A stretch of 64,000 bases of DNA, from positions 279,944,482 through 280,008,481 of the forward strand of contig NC_089490.1 in assembly GCF_036850765.1 (NCBI RefSeq), given 5' to 3'. The position numbers and the translations under genes were made by a program. The notes below the pieces were generated by a model. The model saw only the letters and a list, made by a program, of their open reading frames with translations, did no database searches and had not been told where the DNA came from. This stretch comes from Saccopteryx bilineata (Eukaryota > Chordata > Mammalia > Chiroptera > Emballonuridae). This document shows positions 47,179-58,085 of this stretch, one piece after another (position 1 is the first letter of the stretch; the number at the start of each line of letters is the position of its first letter).

Positions 47179-48192
47179 TTCCTCACATGAACATTACTGG
47201 GTTGTGGAACTGCAGGACTGCGGCAGGTTATAATGATTAAAAAGGTCAGATCAGGAAGAGGCAGCCTGAGGAAGAGGGATCACACAAAGGAGGAAGTTGG
47301 TTTATAGAGTATGTTATTTAAAATGCCGATTTTGTCATATCCCATCACACTGCAAGTCTTCAAGAAAAGTGTCTAGCAACTGGCCTCACAGGAAATTAAT
47401 AGCCCACCATAGTCTATCCAAGCTGTTGTTCAGTGGCAAGCTGTGAGCAGGAAACATTTTTTGTCTTGACAGCTCTGTGTCCTTTGTATTGGATTAGAAC
47501 TTCTCGGTCCATTGAAGTTCAGGAGTAAAATTATCCTCTAGAGTCATTAAGAAGGAGGGACAAAGCACCCAACATTTCTCTTTTTTTTTCTTTTATAATG
47601 AAATAAATAAAGAACAAGCAATTAACTGAGGTTTTCCTTTATGTATTATAACAATGCTCTCTTAGCTCTTGCGAATAATGGAATATTTTTATTCTTTAAC
47701 GATGGCACTAATGAAGAAGAGTATACAAAATTCCTTTTACTTGGATTAGGCATAAGTATGATGTTCTATACTATTACATATTATTATTTTAAAACTGATG
47801 TAAGCTTTATCTTTTAGAAAGAATATAGGTTTATTTAGGTAATATAGAAAAGTACAGTAAATATTATGTATGATCCATAATCTCTTAATCTATTCCATCT
47901 CTTTATCATTATAAATTTATGTAATATTACATATACATATATTAAATATCAATACTGTGATCATATTTTATATTTAGTCTTGCATTGTTTGAAATATTTA
48001 ATACCTGATAAGTATTGTCCTGTGTCACTAAATGTGAGACAGTTCACATCACCTGTAATGGTTGAATTACTTCAGCATGTACCATGTTTTTATTATAAAT
48101 ATTTTTATACTTCTGATGGATACCTATAATTTATTTTAAAATGCTGAGCATGGATAATGTGACATTGTCCACATTTTGGTTTAAGTCAGGAT
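47179..48192. other. AT-rich single-copy DNA, no gene seen
   Basis: Nothing recognised. Confidence 0.5.
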
Positions 48193-48203
48193 TAACAAAC
48201 TCT

Positions 48204-48559
48204 CTCTCTCTCTTTTTTTAAGTGAGAGATTGGGAGGCAGACAGACTCCCACATGTGCCTCAACCAGGATCCACCTGGCAAGCCCCTTACTGGGCGATGC
48301 TCTGCCTATCTGGGACTGCTTCTCCACTGCTCAGCAACTGAGCCACTTTAGCGCCTGAGGCAAGGCCATAGAGCCATCCTCAGCACCCAAGGCCAACTTT
48401 TTCCAACTGAGCCATGGCTGCAGGAAGGGAAGGGAGAGAGGGGGCGGGGAGGGGTGGAGAAGCAGATGGGCGCTTCTGCTGTGTGTCCTGACCAAGAATC
48501 AAACCCAGGACTTCCACATGCCAGGCTGATGCTCTACCACTGAGCAAACTGTCCACAGA
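48204..48559 (-). mobile_element. Long tRNA-Ala-like SINE, old copy
   Basis: Tail CTCTCTTTTTTT at the left, head CTACCACTGAGCAAACTGTC at the right. TSD AACAAACTCT at 48194-48203 and 48560-48569. The CTCF-like site is degraded (CCTTACTGGGCGATGC). Confidence 0.9.
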
Positions 48560-48569
48560 AACAAACTCT

Positions 48570-50185
48570 TTCTATAAGGAAAAATCAGTAAATATTTTCA
48601 GATTAGTGGGTCATGAGGTCACTGCCCCAACTACTCCTCTCCCTCAGGGCAATGCCACCGCTGTGATACATAGTGCTTAAAACAATGAGCGTGCTGTGTG
48701 CCGATACAACTTTATAAGTGCTAAAATTTGAGCTTTACATAATGTTCATGTCAGAATATTATTATTTTTTTGAATATTTTCTAATTATTTAAAAATGTAA
48801 AAATAATTCTTAGCTCATAGACACCAGATAGACAGGCAGCAGGCTGGCCCCATCCTTCAGGTTGTGCTTTGCAGTCCTCGTCTAAGCCAGGCTGATGGTT
48901 TGCGAGAACGTCCTGCTCCAGGACCGGCCAACCCCCTTTCCAATCAGAAGCCCCTTTCTCCAAAGGGAGGCTACTGCCAGTTTCAACTACCTTTATATCT
49001 GATCAATGGGAGATATTTTAATTATTTGCATTATGGTTTTTTGGGGTGTGTGTGTGTGAAATTAGCGGCTCATTAGCATAACAGATGTTAGAAATGAGCT
49101 GTCATTGTTGAAATTAATGGCCTTCAAGTGCCAGTTTTTAACTGTTTTCTGGGCAGTAAGGTTGACCTCCTGCAGATCCTAAGGGAGGTCAGGTGCACTC
49201 TGGGAGCCCAGACAGGAATTATATACAATCAGCATAGAGGACTAGTATTTAATCACCTATCTAGCTGTGCCAGTTCATGACAGCTGAAGATCAGCGATGT
49301 CGAAAAGGATTCCTTCTGATCTCACAGACAATTCGATAAACTCCTTCATGCCTGCTTGAGGATCGATGTTGGCCTTAAAACCGCCTGTCATCACAGCAGG
49401 ACAGAAGGATTTGTTCTGAGAACTGCTCTCACTTTCACAGCTATCATTCCATTTTCTCCCCTCCCCTCAAAAAGAAACCATTTCTTTGTCAGCAATATGA
49501 TTTAATTCAATTTGCAAAAGTCTAATCTGAATTCCAGTTCTTTGAAAAAATATTTGCTGAGGGTCTCCTATGTGCCAGAAATAGTTGGGGACATAGTGAT
49601 GAAAAAAGGCAGATATGTTAATAAATTTATATAGGTTAATAAAATAAAATAAAATAATGATGCCTGTCCTGTCTTCCTGATTGGGTTTTGCAAAATTCAA
49701 AGTTGTTGATGTAGCCATGGTGTTTTGTACACTGCAAGACAATGGACAGACATCAGAAGAGATTGATCATGACAGCTTGATGTGTGTTGGTTGGTAACTT
49801 CGCTGCACTGACCAAGAGTTATGGAAGTTTAGTTTATATAGATTTCTTCTTCAAAATGTGCACTCAACCTGTTCCTAATTTAGATAATGCTCTATCATAT
49901 ATCTGGTTACAACACAGAGGAGTAGATCAAAACATTTGTATTATTAGAAATTAATTAAAAAAAAGCTACCTTCCCCCCCAAAAGGCAGATATGGTTTCTG
50001 CCCTGTTATAAAAAAGAGGGAATAAAAAATAAGCAATTAAGATGCATTACATATTCCTTTCTATTTTATTTACTTATTTTTATTTATTAGGTGTTTATTT
50101 TAATGAGAGAGAGAGAAACAGACAGATAGAGACAAACATTCTTTTCTATGTTATAAGATACTAATATACTATCATAATCACTAGC
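48570..50185. other. Mostly single-copy DNA, two repeat scraps
   Basis: An L2-like piece at about 49540-49612 (ATATTTGCTGAGGGTCTCCT) and a SINE-tail scrap at about 50070-50135 (ATTAGGTGTTTATTTTAATG then GAGA repeats). No gene. Confidence 0.55.
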
Positions 50186-50187
50186 AT

Positions 50188-50432
50188 AGGGATTTCTGTG
50201 TACCAGGCACTGTCCTTAGTGTATGACACATATCCACCCATTCAAAACCCAAAACCGCAACCTTATCAGGTAAAATATCCCTGGTAAAATTATCTCTACC
50301 TTTCAGATGAGGAAACTTAGAAACAGAGGGATATAGACTCTCTTGATGCCATATAACCTTAAAGCGGTGGTTCTGGATTTTAACCTGAGCAATCTGAAGC
50401 CAGTCTGTGCTTTAACCACTGCACTTCTGATA
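50188..50432 (-). mobile_element. MIR SINE
   Basis: ACCAGGCACTGTCCTTAGTG, TCTACCTTTCAGATGAGGAA, AACTTAGAAACAGAGGGATA and CTGTGCTTTAACCACTGCAC match the antisense MIR order almost end to end. Confidence 0.85.
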
Positions 50433-50800
50433 AGGGGAACTCAAGTCTTTAAATTTTAGTTTGAGTAATGGTGGCTTTAGTTATAGTCAGTGGGATTAAT
50501 GGTTAGTGCAAGTTAAAGCTTCTGAACAGGCCTCCATGACTTGACATCTGAGAATAATTCACCTTTGGGCCCTAGGAGGCTGCAAGCAAAGCTTTTGTGC
50601 TCCAAGACTGGAACTCTCCTTGAAGATGATCCAATTAACTTTGACTATGATCTGATTATCTCTCCCTTGAAATTCCAAAACCCTTACTTTCCCTTTTCTT
50701 CCCCTTATAAAAAGGTTAGCTAGGGAAAGGGGGTTGAGATAATTTGGGAATGTAACCCTCATCTCTCCAGGTTGCCTGTCATCTGAATAAAGTGCTCATA
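50433..50800. other. Nothing recognised
   Basis: Possible LTR-like features (TTATAAAAAGG near 50705, AATAAAGTGC near 50785), but no ends could be set. Confidence 0.4.
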
Positions 50801-50813
50801 AAGATTCAATCTC

Positions 50814-51215
50814 CCCTGGCCGGTTTGTTCAGTGGTAGAGTGTCGGCCTGGCGTGCAAGGGGTCCTGGGTTCGATTCCCGGCCAGGGCACACAGGAGAAG
50901 CGCCCATCTGCTTCTCCACCCCTCCCCTTCTCCTTCCTCTCTGTCTCTCTCTTCCCTTCCTGCAGCCGAGGCTCCATTGGAGCAAAGATGGCCCGGGTGC
51001 TGGGGATGGCTCCTTGGCCTCTGCCCCAGGCGCTAGAGTGGCTCTGGTTGCAACAGAGCGATGCCCCGGAGGGGCAGAGCATCGTCCCCTGGTGGGCAGA
51101 GCATCGCCCCCTGGTGGGCGTGCCGGGTGGATCCCAGCCGGGCGCATGCGGGAGTCTGTCTGACTGTCTCTCCCCGTTTCCAGCTTCGGAAAAATACAAA
51201 AAAAAAAAAAAAAAA
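50814..51215 (+). mobile_element. Long tRNA-Ala-like SINE, two-unit subfamily, young
   Basis: CCCTGGCCGGTTTGTTCAGT head, B box GGTTCGATTCC intact, two exact 22-bp body units at 51072-51093 and 51094-51115, poly-A tail. Perfect 13-bp TSD AAGATTCAATCTC at 50801-50813 and 51216-51228. Confidence 0.95.
51103..51117 (-). promoter_or_regulatory. CTCF-like motif inside SINE
   Basis: Reverse complement CCACCAGGGGGCGAT. The upstream unit has CCACCAGGGGACGAT 22 bp away, giving two like-oriented sites. Confidence 0.45.
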
Positions 51216-51228
51216 AAGATTCAATCTC

Positions 51229-51540
51229 TGTCTCTGATTTGGTAACAGGCAGCATGAACTCTGTTCTGTCTTCCAATTTCACTTCCAGGTGTGGTGGAGC
51301 AACTCTGGGCAGGGGTTACTTAAGTGAGCTGCCAGGGCAGGCCTGTTTCAGCAGAAATAATTTAAACTGAAGCCGGAGGATGAGAAGGAATCATCCAGGA
51401 AAAAAGGCCAGCATTCCAAACAAAGTGTGTCTAACATGCAGGACTTCCAGGGAAATGTTAAAAAAGGAGTGGTGAAAAGAGCCATCTTTGTCTTGTTCCT
51501 GATATTAGTGGGAAAGCTTCAAGTTTTTCACCGCTAAAAA
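51229..51540. other. Nothing recognised
   Basis: Single-copy DNA before the LINE-1 fragment. Confidence 0.45.
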
Positions 51541-51726
51541 TGTGAGTTGTAGATTTTTGTAGGCATTCTTTACCACTTTGAGAAAGTTCCCTCCTATTTC
51601 TAGTTTACACTTAATTCTTATCATGAATGGGTGTTGGATTTTGTCAAATGCTTTTTATGCATTTACTGAATATGATCATGTGGTTCTTTTGTAGTTTGTT
51701 GATGTGAGGGACTATGTTAATTGATT

Positions 51727-51938
51727 TTTTCTTTCTTTTTTTAAAGATTTTATATATTGATTTTACAGAAAGAGGAATTGGGGAGCAAGAAGTAAGTATA
51801 GTTGCTGCACTTTAGTTATTCTTTGCTTGCTCGTTGTATGTGCCTTGACCAAGTAAGCCCAGGGTTTTGAACCAGTGACCTCAGCATTCTAGGTCAATGC
51901 TCTGTCCATCATGCCACCATAGGTCAGCACATTAATCA
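51727..51938 (-). mobile_element. tRNA-derived SINE inside the LINE-1 fragment
   Basis: TATTGATTTTACAGAAAGAG, GTATGTGCCTTGACCAAGTA, TTTTGAACCAGTGACCTCAG and head CCACCATAGGTCAG. Perfect TSD TTAATTGATT at 51717-51726 and 51939-51948. Confidence 0.88.
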
Positions 51939-52489
51939 TTAATTGATTATTAAATATTGAACTAGCCTCTCATGCCTGGGATGAATCACACTTGGTCATG
52001 GTGTTTAATTCTTTACATACCTTTTAAAATTTAATTGGCTAATATTTTGTTGAGAATTTTTGCATCTATATTCATGAGAGGTATTGATTTTGTTTTCTTG
52101 CAATGTATTTGTCTTCTGATGATATTTGAGTAATGCTAGGCTCATAGAATGAATTAGGAAGTATTCCCCTAATTCATTCCTCTGAGAGATTCTAGAGAAC
52201 TGGTAAAATTTCTTCCTTAAATGTTTGGTGGAATTCACCAATGAACCAACATGGGCCATGGGCTTTTTGTTTTGAATGTTATCAATTATCAATTTCATTC
52301 TTTCACAGATATTTGCTTATTCAGACCATATTTTCTTGATAAGAGTTTTGGCAGATTGCGTCTTTCAAGAAATTGGTATCTTTCATCTAGATTGTCAAAT
52401 TTGTTGGCATGGAGTTATTCATAATAATCCTTTATTGTCTTTTTAATTTCCATGAGATCTATAGAGATGTTCCTCTTTCATTTCTGATA

Positions 52490-52505
52490 TACTGGGGAAC
52501 AAAAT
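52490..52505 (+). repeat. Left terminal inverted repeat
   Basis: TACTGGGGAACAAAAT, partner of 54649-54664. Confidence 0.88.
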
Positions 52506-52914
52506 TTTTGTTGCATCCACAAAAACACTTGTTCTTACCTAATTCGAGTATGCTGATCTCAAATCTAACCTTAGTTTTTCTCTGTAAGCTACAGTTTTTT
52601 TTGCAATTCAAGATTTTAGGTTTTTATCTTATTGTAAAATTTTGAACATTTAGTTTAACATAATGAAGTAGAATGTCTTCTTGAGCATCATCTTTGTGAA
52701 ATGAAAATATAAAAATATTTACTGCAAAATATAAAGCAGTAAATACACTAATACACAAAAAGATATAATTGCATCAGAATTTTTCTACAATTTTGAAACA
52801 GAACATATTAAAACACTTATTTTAATCATAAAATTTGCACCAAACTTATTTGAACTCTATTCAGGCAAAAATTTGCATTTGTAACTCTTGCATTTGTTTA
52901 CTTGTTGAGGACAA

Positions 52915-54342
52915 TTAGTTTTCTGCTCTTTTGTTGCCAAGGAAGTTCTTTGTAACTGCCACAAAAGACTGCCATGCTGCTTTCTCCTCCTTATTCATCT
53001 TCCTGGCAAATTCTTCATCAAGTATGAGGGTTCAAATTTGACGTCCATTGATACACCTGCTTTTATCTTCTCGAAAAAAAAGACAGGAAAAGTAGAAATA
53101 ATATGTTGAAAGTGTTCACTTTTTCTATTCAAAGCCTGAACAAACTGCTTCATTAAGCCAAACTTGATGTGGAGTGGGAGAAAAATGATCCCGTCTCGAT
53201 TAACTACAGGTTCATTCACAATATTTTGCATCCCTACTTCCAGAGCTTCATGTTTCGCCACTCCTTCTCTGACCAGGGTTTCTCCCGAGCTTGGCTGTCC
53301 CACAAACACAGAAAGCAAGGATACTTCGTGAAACCTCTCTGTTGTCCTAGTAGGAAACTTATCATTTAAGATCCATACAAATGATCCAGTTATGCTCCTC
53401 ATACTTCAGAAAGTCGAGGACAATTTTTATGTCATTATAATATTATCGCAGATGAGTTGAATAACCAATTGGAACCACTGCATAAATATTACCATTGTGT
53501 AGGAAAACACATTTCAGACTCCATTTAGAGCTGTCAAAAAATAGCTGCCATTCTGTTGGACTATAAGTGGTAACACATAGCTGGCTGAGAAGACTACTGA
53601 TATCATGACAGTAAACAAAGTGTTTGTCTTCGGAAAAAAAGTCCACAGAAATTTGTTCATGCTTCCTGAAATGGGATACTTTAGCTGACTGGTGAAGTAC
53701 ATTCTTTTCTTGAAGCCTGGAGGCTAATAACTCAGCTGCTTTCTTTGATAGGCCCAAATCTCTTAATAAGTCATTCAATTCGGGTTGGCTAAACTGCTGA
53801 TGGTTAATGACTGCTTGGCATCAGAAGAAGACCCTTCAGATTTTACAACAATTTCCTCATGCATCTTATCAAAATACACTTGATCACCGTGTTCACTCTC
53901 TTCGTCCTTAGAAGAAATAAAACCATTGAAAAATAGAACCGGGGGTGTCTCAGAGTGTGGGATAGGTCATATTGCTGAAGGAATATTAGGATATGCGATC
54001 ATATGCCATTTTTTCTTGTCAATGCCCTTTGTATGGATCAGACAGAAATAACTGCCACTGCTGTGGTCCTTAGGTTCATGCTAAAACCATGAGAATACCA
54101 AAAGGCATTCTTTTGCATTTTTCTTTTGTCCAGTCACGAAGCATTTCCTCACAATTATGACACACAATATGAGGAGCCCAATTCTTGTCTTGATTGCCAA
54201 GGGGAACTTGAAATTAGGCAATCTATGCACGTGTCACAAATGATGAAATATTGTGCCTTTGACGTTGAAGTGTGTAACAGTCACATATATAACAGAAGGT
54301 GTCAGGTCTATTCTTACATTTACGCCTACTCGAAGAAGCCAT
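52915..54342 (-). pseudogene. Decayed transposase-like gene of the TIR element
   Basis: The gene probably encoded the mobilising protein. A start-like ATG is the complement of 54340-54342 (MASSSRRKC); a stop follows after ~39 codons and several frame changes occur. In order: a Cys-rich N-terminus (CYICDC, later in another frame CHNCEEMLRDW) suggesting a zinc-binding domain; an acidic stretch; an open block at 53778-53443 (NDLLRDLGLSKKAAELLASRL ... WQLFFDSSKWSLKCVFLHNG); and a block at 53402-52995 (LPLHIKFGLMKQFVQALNR). The text ends at 52915 with FVAVTKNFLGNKRAEN-stop. From memory, similar proteins with the PPLHIKLGLMKQFV motif are common in arthropod genomes and continue ~150 residues further, so this copy seems to lack its C-terminal part. 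The Asp in FFDSSK may be a catalytic DDE residue; this is inference. Confidence 0.75.
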
Positions 54343-54648
54343 GATTCAATCTTAAAACAAAATAAGTTGTTTTTATCAGATAATAATATTTTACATTTAA
54401 AAACAATTACAATGACATAAAAGTGATGTTTGTAAAACATTAATTGCCTTGTGATTATGTTCAATCCAAGAGTCATTGCCCTTTAACTCCAATTTAAAAA
54501 CCAATGCATGCCATTAACTGTAACAAAAAGAAATTAAAATTGCATAAAAACTAGAGCATTCACCAAAAAACGAATTTCATATTTGGAATCACCGATGCAG
54601 AAATATGTAGAAACAGTTCGAAAACCTCATGTAACAGAAATGATAAAC

Positions 54649-54664
54649 AATTTGTTCCCCAGTG
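54649..54664 (-). repeat. Right terminal inverted repeat
   Basis: ATTTGTTCCCCAGTG as written, partner of 52490-52505; TA follows. Confidence 0.88.
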
Positions 54665-55025
54665 TATTAGTAATTTGTGTCATTTTTCTTATTTTCTTAG
54701 TTATCCTAGCTAAAGCTTATCAATTTTATTGATATTTTATAAAAAAATCTATTTTCAGATTCACTGATTTACAGTATTGACTTCTTGTTTTTAATATTAT
54801 TGATTTCTGCTCTAATTCTTATTATTTCTTTTCCTCTGCTTAATTTCTTCTTTTTATAGTCTCCTAAAATGGAAACTTAGATTATCTATTTTGAATCATT
54901 CCTCTTTTTTAATAAATGCATTCAATGCCATCAACTTCCCTCTATTCTCTGTTTTTGGTGTATTTCACAAATTTTGATACATTGTATATAAGTTTTAAAT
55001 TTCAAAAATATTGCTTTGACATTAT

Positions 55026-55505
55026 GTGAATAGGCTGGAACAAATCAGAGTAAAGGCCCGAGTCTACTGGGACCAAAGTGGAGAGTAGGAGTCATAAAGC
55101 ATAAACTAAGTGGACGTAGGGATGGAGGGGGGCAGATATTAATGAGGAGAATTAGGGCTTGGCAATTAATTGGCTGTGTGCAGTGAAAGTAGTGTGGCAT
55201 AGCCCAGGCTTTTTTCTGGGATGTGGCAGGATGACTGAGTTATCTAAGGACTCAGAGTAAGGATGACAAGAGAAGCGTAGAGACAAAAAAAAAAAAAAAA
55301 GATTAATTATGGGTATGCTAAATTTACATTTCCTGGAGGCATAAGCAGTTGATTGAAAATGTCTAAAAAACAATAAGGAAGAGAGTATTGGGTAAAACTT
55401 ACACAAGTTTTCAGCAATGCATGTATAAACAAAGGGAAGGATAAATTTCCTCAGAGGTTCAGTGACAGAAATAGAAAAGGGCCAAGAGGTAAAGAGTATT
55501 TAAAA
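55026..55505. other. Nothing recognised
   Basis: Single-copy DNA with an A run at 55286-55301. Confidence 0.5.
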
Positions 55506-55517
55506 AGCACGAAGAGG

Positions 55518-55899
55518 CCCTGGCCGGTTGGCTCAGTGGTAGAGCGTCGGCCTGGCGTGCAGGAGTCCTGGGTTCGATTCCCGGCCAGGGCACACAGGAG
55601 AAGTGCCCATCTGCTTCTCCACCCCTCCCCTCTCCTTCCTCTCTGTCTCTCTCTTCCCCTCCTGCAACCAAGGCTCCACTGGAGCCAAGTTTGCCCGGGC
55701 ACTGAGGATGGCTCTGTGGCCTCTGCCTCAGACGCTAGAATGGCTCTGATTGCGGCAGAGCGAAGCACCAAGATGGGCAGAGCGTCGCCCCCTGGTGGGC
55801 GTGCCGGGTGGATCCCAGTCAGGCGCATGCAGGAGTCTGTCTGCCTCCCTGTTTCTAGGTTCGGAAAAATACAAAAAAAAAAACAAACAAAAAAAAACC
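55518..55899 (+). mobile_element. Long tRNA-Ala-like SINE, one-unit subfamily, young
   Basis: CCCTGGCCGGTTGGCTCAGT head, B box GGTTCGATTCC, closing CCGGCCAGGGCAC; one body unit; (AAAAC)n tail. Perfect 10-bp TSD CACGAAGAGG at 55508-55517 and 55900-55909. Confidence 0.95.
55784..55798 (-). promoter_or_regulatory. CTCF-like motif inside SINE
   Basis: Reverse complement CCACCAGGGGGCGAC, one mismatch to the CTCF core. Confidence 0.45.
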
Positions 55900-55909
55900 C
55901 ACGAAGAGG

Positions 55910-57735
55910 AGGAACCACTAAAAAATAATTCTACCCACTTCTCCTCCCTCTTATTGTTATCCCTTCGAATTCTAGCTACAAGGACCTATGTATATAATCC
56001 ACAAGCTTCATTCCAAAACAAAAAATATTAGTTTCAGCACAATTTTAATTATTTCTTTGTAAAGTTAGAAATTCTAAGAATGAGCATGAAATGAATACAA
56101 TATACCAGATTATAAATTTATTCAAATTCCTAAAGAATGATTTCCCTGTTTGTTCCAGCCTCATTCTTTTATAGCAGAGGAAATGGGATGCTTTAAAGAA
56201 ACTATTTCGTTGATCTTGGAGGTTTTGTTCAGACCATTTATGTGTTGTGCTTTAAAAAGTGTGCATGTGATATCATATAAACATCTACTGAGAGTTAATT
56301 TTTGACTCAAAGGCTAAATTATTGAAGGCAATGGCCCTTGACCTTAAGGAACTTAATGTTGACTATGGGATAAATGACTTAAAAATGTCAAACCCCTATT
56401 CTGTGTTATCCAGTGTGATTGGCAAAGAACCCACACTAAAAAAAACTGTTTGTCAACCTCTTAGGTTGTCATCCATTTTTGTTTCCTGTCCACTCACTGA
56501 GGGCAAAGGTCAACAGAAATACCAGTTTAGTAGACGACTATTGTCAGTCTTCAGGAATGTCTGAAATATACAACCGAATTGAAAGAAAGAAGAAGTCCCA
56601 AAATGAGAGCCCGAATGCACAGTGAGCTAAAGAGAGAAAACAGCAATTTTAAAACAATGAATCTACTTAGAGGATTGGGGATAATGTAAACATATTCTGC
56701 TGAGAGAATACTTAAGAAGAAAATAGAACCTGTGTGAATTCAGTATTACTCTCCAAAGATTATCCTTATTTAAAAGATTACCTTTATTTCATGTGATATC
56801 ACATGTAATCAAAAGGCAGTTGCTTTATTAAAAGGATGTACATTTTGGTTAAATTTTCTGTGATCACTTAAGTTCATTCTACATAAAATAATCTGTGGTG
56901 TCTAACTTAATTGTCAAAACTCTGAAAGGGAGTTTTTAAGATCATGAATGGCCACAGTTGGAGATTTCTTCTCTATATTAGAAGCTATACCAGGCTTTCA
57001 GAATGTCCATGGCTGCTTTGATAAGACCTAAGACCCCCTCCTTGGGGTCTGATATCATTGGATATCAGAGGCAATGGTTGCATTTCAACCCGAATGCTGG
57101 ATAGATAGGGAAACTGGGAGCTGAATGCCCAAGATAAAAGTGTATGAAGTATAAGTGAATCCACAGGAAACTTAATTGACCCCAGCCTAATGATAATGTC
57201 AAATTCCTTCAACAGACATCTTCAACAAAGTGATTATACATACACCTCAAAGAAGTTTCATATATTCAATATTTAGGTTTACTGTACTTTAAGCTAACCT
57301 GCTGAAATGATATTAACTGATACAGAATTATTACTGACGAGATTCATATGAAATTGTATATACAATGACAGTGTATGAAGATATTATTTTGCCCACATCA
57401 TTTACTATAACAATCTGTACATTACAATTCACAAAATATGTACTTACACATGCATATAAGAAAGTCTAAGAAGGAAGGAAGTATGATGACCCCTTATAAA
57501 GTATATAAGCCCCCTAAAGTGTAAGTATAGCATTCCTATTTTAAAACTTTGGAAAACACATGGCCATAAATATTTATCATTTATAGAATCTGTCCTGAAA
57601 CATCACAAAAACAATGCTGAGAAAAGATTTCATGATTTTTATCAGTCAAGGTAGGCTAAATTATGCTGCAGTAAAAAGACTTTAAAAAATCTTAGTGGTT
57701 TAACTCAACAAGCATTTAATAAGAATTAATTTTGG
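55910..57735. other. AT-rich single-copy DNA, no gene seen
   Basis: Nothing recognised. Confidence 0.5.
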
Positions 57736-57739
57736 AGTG

Positions 57740-58085
57740 CCCTCCCACTCAGTCTCTGGGGTTGGCCATGTAACCGGTAATGCCAAAAAGGACACAAGCA
57801 AAGACAAAGAAAGCACTTGGGCAGTTGGGTGTCCTCTCTCTGATGCCTCAACTATTGCTGAGAATATACAAGGACAAGACTAGGAGAGGATGGAACATAC
57901 TGAGCAGAGCCTGGGTATCCTGTCGTCCCCACAGACATCCAGCTGACCCCAGACACACAAGGGAGCAGAGACCAAATCAGCAGACCTGAGCTGTGAGTGA
58001 GAAATGCTTCCTGTTGTATGCCACTGAGGTTTTGTAGTTACTTGTTATACAGCATTATTGCAGTAAGGGATAAATAATACAGTTA
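57740..58085 (+). mobile_element. MLT1-like LTR (ERVL-MaLR)
   Basis: Ends with TATGCCACTGAGGTTTTGTA, GTTACTTGTTATACAGCATT and ATTGCAGTAAGGGATAAATA, the 3' end of MLT1 LTRs. The body has CACAGACATCCAGCTGACCC. Confidence 0.7.

Larger units (their letters stand above)
52490..54664 (-). mobile_element. Autonomous-type DNA transposon copy with TIRs, 2175 bp
   Basis: The left end (plus strand) is TACTGGGGAACAAAATTTTT. The right end, reverse-complemented, is CACTGGGGAACAAATTGTTT, so ~14 bp match with only the first base differing (C to T, a likely decay change). TA dinucleotides flank it (52488-52489 and 54665-54666). The L1 ORF2 that surrounds it resumes exactly outside these ends, so the boundaries are well supported. 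Similar subterminal text occurs on both sides (GTATGCTGATCTCAAATC and the complement of ATTTGGAATCACCGATGC). CACTG ends and a 2-bp TA duplication would suit a CACTA/Mirage/Chapaev-like element, but I cannot assign the superfamily. Confidence 0.88.
51541..55025 (-). pseudogene. Old LINE-1 ORF2 (reverse transcriptase region), in three pieces
   Basis: Pieces 51541-51726, ~51939-52489 and 54665-55025 read as one degraded L1 ORF2 on the minus strand. For example, the complement of 51970-52010 encodes HDQV-FIPGM, a conserved stretch of the L1 reverse transcriptase. TTGGATTTTGTCAAATGCTT and TTGTCAAATTTGTTGGCATG are typical antisense L1 text. Many stops and frameshifts are present. A SINE and a DNA transposon interrupt it, and the reading continues on the far side of each. 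Confidence 0.85.

Noticed and set aside
55518..55592. tRNA gene (complete cloverleaf-like head with A and B boxes)
   Set aside because: The head is followed by the SINE body and tail and flanked by a TSD, so it is a SINE promoter, not a host tRNA gene. The same applies at 30010, 50814, 46791 and the reverse heads.
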